A stretch of 64,000 nucleotides of DNA from the NCBI GenBank assembly GCA_965116015.1, contig OZ220477.1, forward strand, positions 1,798,001-1,862,000. The letters are read 5' to 3'. Origin of the DNA: S5-327 sp965116015. GTDB taxonomy: Bacteria > Chloroflexota > Dehalococcoidia > Lucifugimonadales > Australimonadaceae. This document shows, in pieces, positions 17,582-26,800 of the stretch. Each line of letters begins with the position of its first letter. The stretch's first letter is position 1. A program made the translations under genes and the position numbers. The notes beneath the pieces were generated by a model. The model ran no database searches. It worked only from the letters and a program-made list of their open reading frames with translations, and had not been told where the DNA came from.

Positions 17582-18376
17582 CTACACTCCCGCCAGCTCG
17601 CGAACCTTGGCCGCGACGTCCGGCGCAGTCATCAGCGCCTCTCCCACAAGTATGCCATTCACGCCCGCCCGCTTGAGCGCCAGCACATCGTCTCGCGTGC
17701 TGATTCCGCTTTCCGCCACAACCATGCGCCCTTCCGGAGCAAGCGGACGCAGCCGCGCGGCAAGCGTCGTGTCCACCTCGAACGTCCGCAGGTCGCGATT
17801 GTTGACGCCGATAATCTCCGCGCCGCAACTGAGCGCCGTCTCCACCTCGCGCTCGCTGTGCGCCTCCACCAGGCACTGCAGCCAGATGCCTTGCGCAGCC
17901 GCCAGAAGCTCGCGCAGAAGCTCCGGCGAAAGAGCCGCGACGATGAGCAGCGCCGCGTCGGCCCCATACGCCCGCGCCTCGTACAACTGGTGCGGATCGA
18001 ACAGAAAGTCCTTCCGCAGAACGGGAACGCCCTCCGGCCCCGCGACCGCCTTCACCGCGGCCAAATGCTCGATGCTCCCTTGAAAATGAGCGCTCTCAGT
18101 CAGCACAGAGATCGCGGCGGCGCCGTTCGCCGTATACGTCGCCGCCAGCGCGGCAGGATCATACTCCGGCGCAAGCAGCCCCTTCGAGGGCGACGCCTTC
18201 TTCGCCTCGGCTATCAGGCGAACTTTGTCGCCCCAGAGCGCGCCCGACAGGTTGAGCGGAAACGGCAACGCCTTCACTCGAGCCTCCAGCTCGGCAAACG
18301 GCAGCTCGCGCTTCCGCCTGTCCGCCTCGGCGCGTTTCGCCTCAAGTATCGTGTCGAGAATCGTTCCTGTAGGCAT
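17582..18376 (-). CDS. trpC: Indole-3-glycerol phosphate synthase
   Basis: Fourth step of tryptophan synthesis, ring closure to indole-3-glycerol phosphate. 264 residues, a TIM barrel with IAEAKKASPSKGLL (phosphate and catalytic Lys), VLTESAHFQGS, VLRKDFLFD (catalytic Lys), EIIGVNNRDLRTFEVD and VAESGIST. All catalytic residues appear intact. It begins 10 bases after the trpD stop. Confidence 0.97.
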   Translation of the reverse strand: MPTGTILDTILEAKRAEADRRKRELPFAELEARVKALPFPLNLSGALWGDKVRLIAEAKKASPSKGLLAPEYDPAALAATYTANGAAAISVLTESAHFQGSIEHLAAVKAVAGPEGVPVLRKDFLFDPHQLYEARAYGADAALLIVAALSPELLRELLAAAQGIWLQCLVEAHSEREVETALSCGAEIIGVNNRDLRTFEVDTTLAARLRPLAPEGRMVVAESGISTRDDVLALKRAGVNGILVGEALMTAPDVAAKVRELAGV

Positions 18377-18386
18377 CGCTCTTACA

Positions 18387-19415
18387 TCACGTAAGCGTCT
18401 GACTCAACTCGGCAAGCTCCCGAACCTTCTCCAGCGGTCCCCCCGATTCAACGACTCTCCTTGCAGTCTCCACTCCCGCCGCGACGTCAGCCGCCTTCCC
18501 GCTCACCACGAGCGCAGCCCCCGCGTTCAGCAGCACGATGTCCCTCTCAGGCGACGGAGCCGGCGAGAGCGACCGCGCAAACTTCTCCCGAGCGCCCTCG
18601 ATCCCCTCGATCTGCAAGTCGCTCAACTGCGCGCGCGACAGACCCGCATCCTCCGGCGACAGCGTGAAATGCGACACCTCCCCGTCCGCCGCCTCCCACA
18701 CGTGCGACGTCGTAGTCGTCGTCAGCTCGTCGAGACCGTCGCCCCCGCGCACAACCCACGAGCGCCGCGTCCCCAGCGACGCCAACACGTGCGCCATAGC
18801 CTCCGCGACATCGTACGACGCATCCCGCGGCTGCGCGACGCCAAGCAGCTGACGCGACGCGCCAGCCGGATTCGTCAGCGGCCCCAGGAAATTGAACACA
18901 GTCCGCACCCCCAGCTCGCGACGCGCCGGGCCAGCGAACCGCATCGCCGGGTGAAACGCGGGAGCGAACATAAACCCAATGCCCGTCTCCTCGATGCACC
19001 GGCGCACAGCCTCAGGGCTGAGTTCGAGCTTCACCCCGTGCGCCTCAAGAATATCCGCCGCGCCCACGCTGCCCGACGCCGCCCGATTCCCGTGCTTCGC
19101 CACCCTCGCGCCCGACGCCGCCGCGACAAACGCCGCCGCTGTCGAGATATTGAACGTGCGCATCCCATCGCCGCCGGCCCCAACCACATCCAGCAGCTCC
19201 CCATCAACCACGACCCGCAGCGCCTTCTCGCGCATCACTCTCGCCATCCCCGCAATCTCCCCCACCGTCTCGCCGTTCAGCCGGAGCGCGATGAGGAAAG
19301 CGCCGATCTGCGCCGGAGTAGCCTCGCCCGTCATAATGTCCTCGGCGGCGGCGGCGGCCTCGGCCTGCGAGAGCGCGTCCCCATCGACGAGCTTGCGTAT
19401 CGCGTCCTGGATCAT
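18387..19415 (-). CDS. trpD: Anthranilate phosphoribosyltransferase
   Basis: Second step of the tryptophan branch: joins anthranilate to PRPP. 342 residues from the ATG at 19415, which overlaps the upstream gene by 4 bases. Motifs: the PRPP loop DVVGAGGDGMRTFNIST (GTGGD is usual; here GAGGD), AKHGNRAASGSVGAADILEA, and FAPAFHPAMRFAGPARRELGVRTVFN. A longer frame to 19508 overlaps the neighbour and is rejected. Confidence 0.96.
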   Translation of the reverse strand: MIQDAIRKLVDGDALSQAEAAAAAEDIMTGEATPAQIGAFLIALRLNGETVGEIAGMARVMREKALRVVVDGELLDVVGAGGDGMRTFNISTAAAFVAAASGARVAKHGNRAASGSVGAADILEAHGVKLELSPEAVRRCIEETGIGFMFAPAFHPAMRFAGPARRELGVRTVFNFLGPLTNPAGASRQLLGVAQPRDASYDVAEAMAHVLASLGTRRSWVVRGGDGLDELTTTTTSHVWEAADGEVSHFTLSPEDAGLSRAQLSDLQIEGIEGAREKFARSLSPAPSPERDIVLLNAGAALVVSGKAADVAAGVETARRVVESGGPLEKVRELAELSQTLT

Positions 19416-19984
19416 CGGCGCGTCTCCGCCGCCTCCGGAGCGCCGGCGCTCTTCAGCGCAGCCGCCTCCAGAGAGAAGTCCTGTTCGTCGCTCCACTCCT
19501 CCACCCAATCGTCGCCGAACGCGCGGCCGGCGCCGCCCTTGGCGGCGATCCGGGCGCCCCCGCCCAACGCTCCGGTCACGCTCACCTCCACGAGCTTGCG
19601 CGAGCGCTGCTCCGGCTCAGCCAAACGGCTCATCCCGAACCCCCCGAGCACAACCGCTGCAAGCAGCGGCGCCGAGATGATGCCCCGCTCCGCCCCTATG
19701 TCCTCCGCTATCATAACGAACAGCGCGAACGTCATCGCCAAGCCAAGCCAAAGAGCAATCTTCCCCACCCGCCGCCGCCTCGCGTTCAGCACAACGTCGC
19801 GCACGGCGACGAACCTCCCGGCGACCTCCTCCCCGCCCCTGGCGTCGTCCGGCGCCTGCGCCGCCCGCAGACGATACCCAACTCCCCGCAAACGCCGGGC
19901 GCACTCATCGTAAACAAGCAGCGGCGGCGACGACGTCTCCCGCCCCCACTCCCACGGATAATCCCGCCGGTAATCAGCGTTCAT
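19412..19984 (-). CDS. Two-helix membrane protein inside the trp operon, unknown
   Basis: I do not recognise this 190-residue protein. It has a charged N-terminal domain (about 1-72), two adjacent membrane helices (about 73-113: KIALWLGLAMTFALFVMIAE and ISAPLLAAVVLGGFGMSRLA) and a charged C-terminal domain of about 75 residues. It overlaps trpG and trpD by 4 bases at each end, so it is translated as part of the operon and not a late insertion with its own signals. Position between trpG and trpD has no standard meaning. Similarity to neither transporters nor regulators can be seen by eye. Confidence 0.7.
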   Translation of the reverse strand: MNADYRRDYPWEWGRETSSPPLLVYDECARRLRGVGYRLRAAQAPDDARGGEEVAGRFVAVRDVVLNARRRRVGKIALWLGLAMTFALFVMIAEDIGAERGIISAPLLAAVVLGGFGMSRLAEPEQRSRKLVEVSVTGALGGGARIAAKGGAGRAFGDDWVEEWSDEQDFSLEAAALKSAGAPEAAETRR

Positions 19985-20550
19985 CCCACGCCCCGCAGGA
20001 AATTCAGCAGCAACTCCTTGCCGCTCTGCGTCATTATCGATTCGGGATGAAACTGAATGCCCTCCACAGGGAACTCCCGATGCCGCACGCCCATAACGAC
20101 CCCGCTCTCGCTCCGCGCAGTCACCTCGAGCGCGTCCGGCAGCGTCTCCTCCCTGATGGCGAGCGAGTGATACCGGATGCCCTCCAACGGATTCGGCAGA
20201 CCCGCGAAAACCCCCCTGCCGTCGTGCGCGATCCTGCTCATCTTGCCGTGCATAATCTCGCCCGCCCCCCCGATCTCAGCGCCGTACGCCGCCCCGATGC
20301 ACTGATGCCCCAGGCAAACGCCCAGAACCGGAGCCCGCTCGCCGAACCGCGCGACGACCTCCTTCGACACCCCAGCCTCCGCCGGAGTGCGCGGCCCTGG
20401 CGAAATCACGATGCGCTCCGGCGACATCGCCTCCACATCGGCAACCGTAATAGCGTCGTTCCGCGCGACGCGCACATCCGCCCCCAATTCGCGCAAGTAC
20501 TGATAAAGGTTGTACGTAAAACTGTCGTAATTGTCGATCAACAGCAGCAT
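19981..20550 (-). CDS. trpG: Anthranilate synthase component II (glutamine amidotransferase)
   Basis: Supplies ammonia from glutamine to TrpE. 189 residues, class I amidotransferase: LLLIDNYDSFTYNLYQYL at the N-terminus, the oxyanion strand IVISPGPRTP, the nucleophile block VLGVCLGHQCIGAAYG and the His-Glu pair in GIQFHPESIMT. It could also serve p-aminobenzoate synthesis (PabA), but the trp operon setting favours TrpG, perhaps with both roles. It begins 32 bases after trpE. Confidence 0.96.
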   Translation of the reverse strand: MLLLIDNYDSFTYNLYQYLRELGADVRVARNDAITVADVEAMSPERIVISPGPRTPAEAGVSKEVVARFGERAPVLGVCLGHQCIGAAYGAEIGGAGEIMHGKMSRIAHDGRGVFAGLPNPLEGIRYHSLAIREETLPDALEVTARSESGVVMGVRHREFPVEGIQFHPESIMTQSGKELLLNFLRGVG

Positions 20551-20582
20551 CGCCCTGCCTCTTCCCTGCCTCGCGCGAGATT

Positions 20583-22064
20583 TTATCCGCTGGTCTCCGC
20601 AATCACCCGCAGCAGCGCGTTCATCTTGTGCAGCGACTCCTGACGCTCCGTCTCCGGATCAGAGTCGTACACGACTCCGCCGCCCGCCTGCGCGTAAGCG
20701 ACGCCGTTCTTCACCACCATCGTGCGGATGGCGATCGCCGTATCCATACTCCCCGAGAAACTGAAATACCCTACCGCCCCCGCGTAGATCCCGCGCCGCT
20801 CTCCCTCAAGCTCGGCAATAACCTCCATCGCCCGCACTTTGGGAGCCCCCGACACCGTCCCCGCAGGAAAGCACGCGCGCAGCGCGTCGAACGCCGTCAT
20901 ATCGGCCCGAAGCTCCCCCGTAACGTGCGACACCAGATGCATCACATGCGAATAGCGCTCCACCTCCAGCATCTGCGTAACCCGCACCGTGCCGGGCTCG
21001 CTCACTCGCCCGATGTCGTTCCGTCCCAAGTCCAGAAGCATGATGTGCTCCGCGCGCTCCTTCTCATCGCTCGCCAGATCAGCCTCTAGGCGCAGATCCT
21101 CCTCAGCGTCCCTCCCGCGAGGCCGTGTCCCCGCGATCGGGTGCGTCTCCACAACCCCGTCCTCAGCGCGCACAAGCATCTCCGGCGACGCCCCCACAAC
21201 AGCAAAGTCTCCCAGATCCAGAAAATACATATACGGCGACGGATTCACCGCTCGCAACGACCGGTAGAGGTCAAACGCTCCCGCCAGCGCCGGAATCTCC
21301 ATCCGCTGCGACGGAACCGCCTGGATGATGTCGCCGGCCACAACATACTCCTTCGCACGGCGCACCATCGCGTGATACTCGTCCGGCGTCTTGTTCGACC
21401 CTTCACGGTAGCCGGCGGCTGCGCGCGCGACCGCCTCACTGTCGGCCGGCTCACGCGCAAGCTGCGGCTGACGCGGCAACGGCTGCGCCAGCCGCTCCGC
21501 CAGCTCATCGATGCGCTCCACCGCCTTGCGATACGCCTCTTCCGGCGCCCCTTCCACGTGCGCAGTCGCCACCACCTGAATGCGCCGCCGCACGTGATCG
21601 AACACCAGAAGCGAATCCGTGAACAGAAACACCGCCTCCGGCAGACCCTGCGGATCCTCCGCCGGAATGGGAACGCGCGGCTCAAAATACCGCACAACCT
21701 CATACGACAAGTAACCGACTGCCCCCCCAACGAACCGGGGCAAACCCGCGATATGCGCCGGACGAAAGCGGCCAAGCTCCTCTTCGATCGCAACGAGCGG
21801 GTCGCCCTCTCCATCCGGCTCTCCCTCGCCGGAGCGCAGAACCCTGTACGGCTCCGCGCCAATGAAACTGTAGCGCGCCATCCGCTCCCCACCCTCGACG
21901 CTCTCGAGCAGAAACGAGTTCGCCTCGACCCCGCTCGCAATCTTCAAGTAAGCGGACACCGGAGTCTCCAGATCGGCAACGACCTCCCTGTAGACAGGAA
22001 TGAGGTTGCGCCCCTCGCCTGCCAGCGCGATGAACTGTTCGATTGTCGGCGAGCACTGCCTCAT
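20583..22064 (-). CDS. trpE: Anthranilate synthase component I
   Basis: Makes anthranilate from chorismate; first committed step to tryptophan. 493 residues. The start at 22064 has GGAGGAG at ideal spacing; the ATG at 22085 falls right on the U-tract of the leader terminator and is unlikely. The N-terminal feedback site LLES is present in SFLLESVEGGERMARYSFIG, and the catalytic chorismate-binding blocks include VVGASPEMLVR, THPIAGTRPRGR, HIMLLDLGRNDIGRV, FPAGTVSGAPKVRAMEVI and AQAGGGVVYDSDPE. Expression is under a T-box leader. Confidence 0.97.
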   Translation of the reverse strand: MRQCSPTIEQFIALAGEGRNLIPVYREVVADLETPVSAYLKIASGVEANSFLLESVEGGERMARYSFIGAEPYRVLRSGEGEPDGEGDPLVAIEEELGRFRPAHIAGLPRFVGGAVGYLSYEVVRYFEPRVPIPAEDPQGLPEAVFLFTDSLLVFDHVRRRIQVVATAHVEGAPEEAYRKAVERIDELAERLAQPLPRQPQLAREPADSEAVARAAAGYREGSNKTPDEYHAMVRRAKEYVVAGDIIQAVPSQRMEIPALAGAFDLYRSLRAVNPSPYMYFLDLGDFAVVGASPEMLVRAEDGVVETHPIAGTRPRGRDAEEDLRLEADLASDEKERAEHIMLLDLGRNDIGRVSEPGTVRVTQMLEVERYSHVMHLVSHVTGELRADMTAFDALRACFPAGTVSGAPKVRAMEVIAELEGERRGIYAGAVGYFSFSGSMDTAIAIRTMVVKNGVAYAQAGGGVVYDSDPETERQESLHKMNALLRVIAETSG

Positions 22065-22085
22065 TCGCGGCTCCTCCGTGCGCAT

Positions 22086-22116
22086 AAAAAAGCCCCGCTC
22101 CCAATAAGGGGCGGGG
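22086..22116 (-). terminator. T-box controlled intrinsic terminator before trpE
   Basis: Minus strand: CCCCGC, then CCCTTATTGGG with one bulged base, then GCGGGG, followed by CTTTTTT. A G/C stem with a run of six U, the classical attenuator. The U-run ends on the upstream ATG of the trpE frame. Confidence 0.9.
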
Positions 22117-22354
22117 ATATCCGCTGTGCCACCCTCGTTCTCCCTGCGCTCGCGCGAAGGGAATCCACCGGCGCACTACCGCGCGTAGCGGAGCATGCCG
22201 TTCGTCTATACCGGGACGAACCCGTCGACGCCTACTCCCGGAGTTTCGGGTCGCGGCTCAGGGGTCCATTCCGTCGCTGCGCAGGCGCCGGTTCGCAGCT
22301 GCCCCGGCTCTCTGATGCCTCGCCTCGCGGCGTACTACTCCCCATCACAGCCTT
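22086..22354 (-). ncRNA. T-box leader riboswitch, tRNA-Trp specific
   Basis: The region ahead of trpE reads on the minus strand as a T-box leader. Visible parts in order: GGGGAGTAGTACG and CAGAGAGCC near the start of stem I (the GNUG/AGAGA-type elements), a specifier loop GGAATGGACC near 22250-22275 with UGG, the Trp codon, then the T-box AGGGTGGCACAGCGG (22121-22135) and a terminator. Uncharged tRNA-Trp would pair with UGG and, through its 3' end, with the bulge in the T-box sequence, and let trpE be transcribed. Parts are read directly; the folding is inferred. Ends are approximate: the start assumes transcription begins about 7 bases after the -10 box. Confidence 0.88.
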
Positions 22355-22360
22355 CCCCTG

Positions 22361-22390
22361 ATTATCGAGCAGACGCGGGCGCAGTGTCAA
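22361..22390 (-). promoter_or_regulatory. Promoter of the trp operon
   Basis: Minus strand TTGACA (22385-22390), spacer of 18, GATAAT (22361-22366). One mismatch from consensus in total. It lies between the AAA ATPase gene stop and the T-box leader. Confidence 0.8.
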
Positions 22391-22437
22391 TTGGGCGCCG
22401 CGCGTCTCAAGCGCAACCTTGGCGCTCACCAGGCTTG

Positions 22438-23652
22438 TCAACCTTGCAGCGGCGCCAGCGATTCCGGCGCGATGACGCCCTCTTCGAGACCTTTCAGCGC
22501 TACGTAGATCTCCAGCAACGGGTCGCGGAAGCGGTACCGCTTCCGCCAGCGCATGCCCTCTTGCTTGAGAACGTTTCCCCGATCAACCCCTGAGAAATCG
22601 TTGAGATATTGCAGATACCTCGTCATCGCAATAGGCCGACCCTCGATGTTCGCCAGTGGCCCATGAACGCCCGAGGCGGTGAAGTAACCTAACCCATCTC
22701 GCTCCGCCAGCGCACACGCCAGCAGCACATTCGCGTGAATGCTCTCTCGCCGCGTGCTGGATACAGCATCATGGTAGCTTGCCTTCACAGACTCCTGCGT
22801 GGCCTCAGTTGCGAGCCGCAATCCCTCGCTGACATCCCTCTCCGAGACCGTCTGGCTTCGGTTCCGCAAGGCTGCGCTTGCCGACGACTTGCCCAGGAGA
22901 TGCGCGTAGTAAGGGAGCCCTTGAGCAAGTCTGGCGATAAGGCGCACCGCCCTCTCTTCGTACTTGAGGCCTATCTGCTCGTAGCGGGATGTCACAAGCC
23001 CCCACGTTTCCTCCGCTCCCAGCCGGGGAAGGAGAATCTGATGCAGGTTGCGGTCCACCGACGCATGGCTGGCAATGAGGTCATCGATCGTGTCGGCAAC
23101 ACCCACAGCCACCAGCGTCGTGTCGACGCCGTAGTCCGATAAACCCTTGATGACGTCCGCGAAATGCTCCGTCGTCTCATCGTCCTGCAACCTATCGAAC
23201 TCATCGATAATCACCACCACCGTCGACGCGCAAGCTCCAAAGCACCTTCTAACGAGCGAGGCATCCGCCTCCCCATCCGCCATTCTCAGCAGCATCTCAA
23301 CGAATTCAGGCGCTTGCTGAAGCGTTCCCTTAGACAGCAGGTCGTCGGCAACGTGAGCCCATATGCTCGTGTAGTCATCCTGGGGATCGCAATTCACTCG
23401 CGCCACAAGGATGTCGTCGCTCTTGACTATGTCGGTCCAGAATTCCTGGATGAGCCCCGCCAGCGAGGTCTTGCCCACTCCCCTCTCCCCGAAGATGACT
23501 GCGTGAGCCCCTTTGGCAAGAACTGCCGCAATCACCCGCTCAATCTCTTCGGCTCTGCCCTGAAACGAGTCTTTGTCGCTCACCGGCGCGTTCGGAGTAA
23601 AGACGGCGTCAAGCTGAAGGCGCATACGCACCAGCTCGGCCTCCTGCGCCAT
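22438..23652 (-). CDS. AAA family ATPase, Orc/Cdc6-like, next to a 28-bp repeat array
   Basis: A 404-residue P-loop ATPase. Walker A is FGERGVGKTS (about residues 54-63), Walker B is VVVIIDEFDRL (about 155-165), and an arginine-containing sensor region follows (VDRNLHQILLPRLG). The C-terminal 110 residues, with YLQYLNDFSGVDRG and RYRFRDPLLEIYV, resemble the winged-helix part of archaeal-type AAA ATPases. No membrane segment. Either of two adjacent ATG codons (23655 or 23652) can start; GGGAGG lies just upstream. The gene lacks a known partner. The gene sequence is visibly less C-biased than its neighbours, which hints at a different origin. It sits alone between gltB and trpE with a tandem repeat directly ahead, so the repeat may be its operator or its target. 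Confidence 0.75.
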   Translation of the reverse strand: MAQEAELVRMRLQLDAVFTPNAPVSDKDSFQGRAEEIERVIAAVLAKGAHAVIFGERGVGKTSLAGLIQEFWTDIVKSDDILVARVNCDPQDDYTSIWAHVADDLLSKGTLQQAPEFVEMLLRMADGEADASLVRRCFGACASTVVVIIDEFDRLQDDETTEHFADVIKGLSDYGVDTTLVAVGVADTIDDLIASHASVDRNLHQILLPRLGAEETWGLVTSRYEQIGLKYEERAVRLIARLAQGLPYYAHLLGKSSASAALRNRSQTVSERDVSEGLRLATEATQESVKASYHDAVSSTRRESIHANVLLACALAERDGLGYFTASGVHGPLANIEGRPIAMTRYLQYLNDFSGVDRGNVLKQEGMRWRKRYRFRDPLLEIYVALKGLEEGVIAPESLAPLQG

Positions 23653-23669
23653 CATCCACCTCCCTTTGA

Positions 23670-23833
23670 AACTTGGGGGTAACCACAACTTCAGGGAAAC
23701 TTGGGGTTAACTACAACTTTAGGGAAACTTGGGGTTAACTACAACTTCAGGGAAACTTGGGGTTAACCACAACTTCAGGGAAACTTGGGGTTAACCACAA
23801 CTTCAGGGAAACTTGGGGTTAACTACAACTTTC
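23670..23833. repeat. 28-bp tandem repeat, 5 full copies plus a partial sixth
   Basis: Copies start at 23670, 23698, 23726, 23754, 23782 and 23810 (the last is cut short at about 23833). The + strand unit is AAACTTGGGGTTAACYACAA plus CTTYAGGG, exactly 28 bases with no spacer. Copies differ only at the Y positions, plus one G for T in copy 1. Each unit contains TTGKRGTTAACCCCAA on the minus strand, an imperfect 16-bp palindrome centred on GTTAAC. The array fills most of the gap between gltB and the AAA ATPase gene, and its last copy abuts that gene's ribosome-binding site. Confidence 0.95.
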
Positions 23834-23884
23834 CCCGCCGCGCCCGAACAGCCGCCGCGCCAGCCTCCCAACCTCTCGCAACCC

Positions 23885-26800
23885 CTAACCCCGCTCGGAC
23901 GATCCCCCGCTTGCGGCAAGCAGCGCGTCCCGGCGCGCGCGCTGCTGTTCCCGCGGCGACGGCGGCGCGATGTGCGGCAGCGGCGCCACACGCTTGAACC
24001 GCGGCAGATAAATCGCCCAATTGTCCAGCACGTCCGCCGCCCGCGCGCTATACGTAAGCTCCCGGTGACGCGCAACGAGCGCCCGCAACAACTCCTCGTC
24101 CTCCGCGTCGTCCACCGCCGAGCTCCCCACCATCTCCGGATTCATATTGTGCTGCAGCTCGTCGTTCAGATCCAGCACGAACGCTATCCCTCCCGACATC
24201 CCCGCCCCGAGATTCCGTCCCGTCTCCCCGAGAATCACCACAACCCCACCCGTCATGTACTCGCACGCGTGATCTCCCGTCCCCTCAACCACTGCCCACG
24301 CCCCCGAATTGCGGACAGCAAACCGCTCCCCCGCGCGACCAGACGCGAAGAACCGCCCTCCCGTCGCTCCGTACAGCACAGTATTGCCAACAATCACATT
24401 ATCGTGCGCATGGAACCGAGCCTCCGGAACCGGACGCGCAACGAGCTCCCCCCCGTGCATTCCCTTCCCCACGTAGTCGTTCGCCTCCCCCTCCAGCAGC
24501 ATATGCATCCCGTCGACCATAAAAGCGCCGAAACTCTGCCCTGCAGAGCCAGTGAACCGCATCTCAATACTGTTCTCCGGCAAACCTTCATCCCCGATCG
24601 CCCGCGCAATCTCGCCAGCGATGCGCGCGCCCACCGTGCGATGCACATTGCGAATCTCGCGCTCTATCTTCACCGGCCCCTGCAAATCGATTGCCGGCTG
24701 CGCCAGCGGCAGCAGCTCATCGTCCAGCACAACATCATTCGGCTCGTCGTTCCGCTCCTGCGCATGAACCCGTGGACGCTCTCCGCTCGGATCGGCGACC
24801 GCCAGCATCGCCGAAAGATCCATCATATTCGCCTTGGGATGGCCCGGAAGCTCCCGCTGCGCGAGCAGATCCGTCCGGCCAACCATCTCATCCACCGCGC
24901 GGAAGCCAAGCCCCGCCATAATCCCGCGCAGCTCCTCCGCCAAAAGAAACAGATAGCGAACCAGCATCTCCGGCGTCCCCCAGAACTTCTTCCGCAGCTC
25001 CTCGTCCTGCGTCGCCACCCCCACAGGACACGTATTGAGATGGCACTGACGAGCGATCTGGCAGCCCACCGCCACCATCGCCTGCGTCCCGAACCCAAAC
25101 TCCTCCGCGCCCAACAGCGCCGCTATCGCCACATCGCGACCCTGACGGAACCCCCCGTCCGTCCGGAGCGTAACCCGGCCCCGCAGATTGTTCATCACGA
25201 GAACCTGGTTCGTCTCTGCAAGCCCCAGCTCCCACGGCGAGCCGGTGTACTTGATCGACATCAACGGCGACGCCCCCGTGCCGCCTTCCGCGCCAGAGAT
25301 CAGCACATAATCCGCGTATCCCTTCGCGACCCCCGCCGCAACCGTGCCGACGCCGGCCTCGGCAACAAGCTTCACCGCAACCGTCGCCCGCGGATTCACA
25401 ATCTTCAAATCGTAGATAAGCTGCTTCAGATCCTCGATCGAATAGATGTCGTGATGCGGCGGCGGCGAAATGAGCGGCACCCCAGGCTGCGTGCGCCGCG
25501 CCCGCGCGATAATCTCCGTAACCTTGTGGCCCGGAAGCTGCCCACCCTCCCCCGGCTTCGAGCCCTGCGCCATCTTGATCTCGAGAACCTCAGCCATCGC
25601 CAGATACTCCGGCGTGACGCCGAACCGCCCCGAAGCAACCTGCTTCATCTTGCTGCCAGTCTGATCCCCGTCGCGCAGCTCCCTGAACCGCCGCGGATCC
25701 TCGCCGCCCTCTCCGCTCCCGCTCTTGCTCCCCACCCGGTTGAACGCAATCGCGATCGCCTCATGCGCCTCGATGCTGAGCGCCCCGAACGACATCGAGC
25801 CGCCGTTGAAACGCTTCACAATCTCCGACGCCGGCTCCACCTCTCCGATGGGAACAGGCGCGCCCGCCGGCTTAATCTCGAGAAGGTCCCGCAGCGAAAT
25901 CGGCGGCCCATCGCCGATCTGCTCCAGATACCCCCCGTACCCCTCCGCCCCGCCTTCGCGCGTCTCATCGAGCAGCGTCTTGTGCAGCGTCCGCACGCTG
26001 CCCGGCGCGAACGCGTGCGGCTCGCCATTCCGCCGGTAGCGGTAATACCCGAAATCATCGAGCTTCGCCGGCTTCCCCGCCTCCGCCAGAGCAAACGCCG
26101 ACCGGTGCAGCCGCAGCGTCTCCTCAGCGATCCCGTCGAACCCAATCCCCCCCACCGGCGAATGCGTCCCCGCGAAACAACGCTCCACCACCTCCTCGCC
26201 GAGCCCGACCGCCTCGAAAATCTGCGCCCCGTGATAGCTCGTAATCGTCGAAATCCCCATCTTCGACATAATCTTGAGCAGCTGCTTGTTGATCGTCTTG
26301 ATGTACGTGGCGATCGCCCGCGCCGCTCCAACCTCAGAGTCGTGCCCCTCCTCAATGAGCGCCGCAATCGTCTCGAACGCCATATAAGGATGTATCGCGC
26401 TCACCCCGTAGCCGATCAACAGCGCGAACTGGTGCGGATCCCGCGCGTCCGCAGCCTCCGCCACGAGCGACGCCCTCAACCGCTTGCGCGCCCGCGTCAG
26501 ATGATTATGCACAGCCCCCGCCGCAAGCAGCATCGGAACCGCCGCATGCTCCGCGTCCACCCCCCGGTCGCTCAGGATAATCGCGCCGCAACCCTCATCG
26601 ACCGCGCGCTCCGACTCCCGGCGCACTTCGTCGAGCGCGCGGCGCAGACCCTCCGCTCCCTCGCCCGCACGGAAAAGCGTCGACAACGTCCGCGCGCGCA
26701 GCGAGCCCGACTCGCGAACCGCCGCCAGCTCCTGCGCCGTGAGAATCGGCGAGTCGAGACGCGTCAGACCCGCCTGATCCTCCGCCTCCTCAAGCAGCGA

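Noticed and set aside
22065..22085. trpE start at ATG 22085
   Set aside because: The ATG touches the U-run of the leader terminator and has no Shine-Dalgarno; the ATG at 22064 has GGAGGAG.
23670..23833. CRISPR array
   Set aside because: The 28-bp units abut with no unique spacers, and no cas gene is near.
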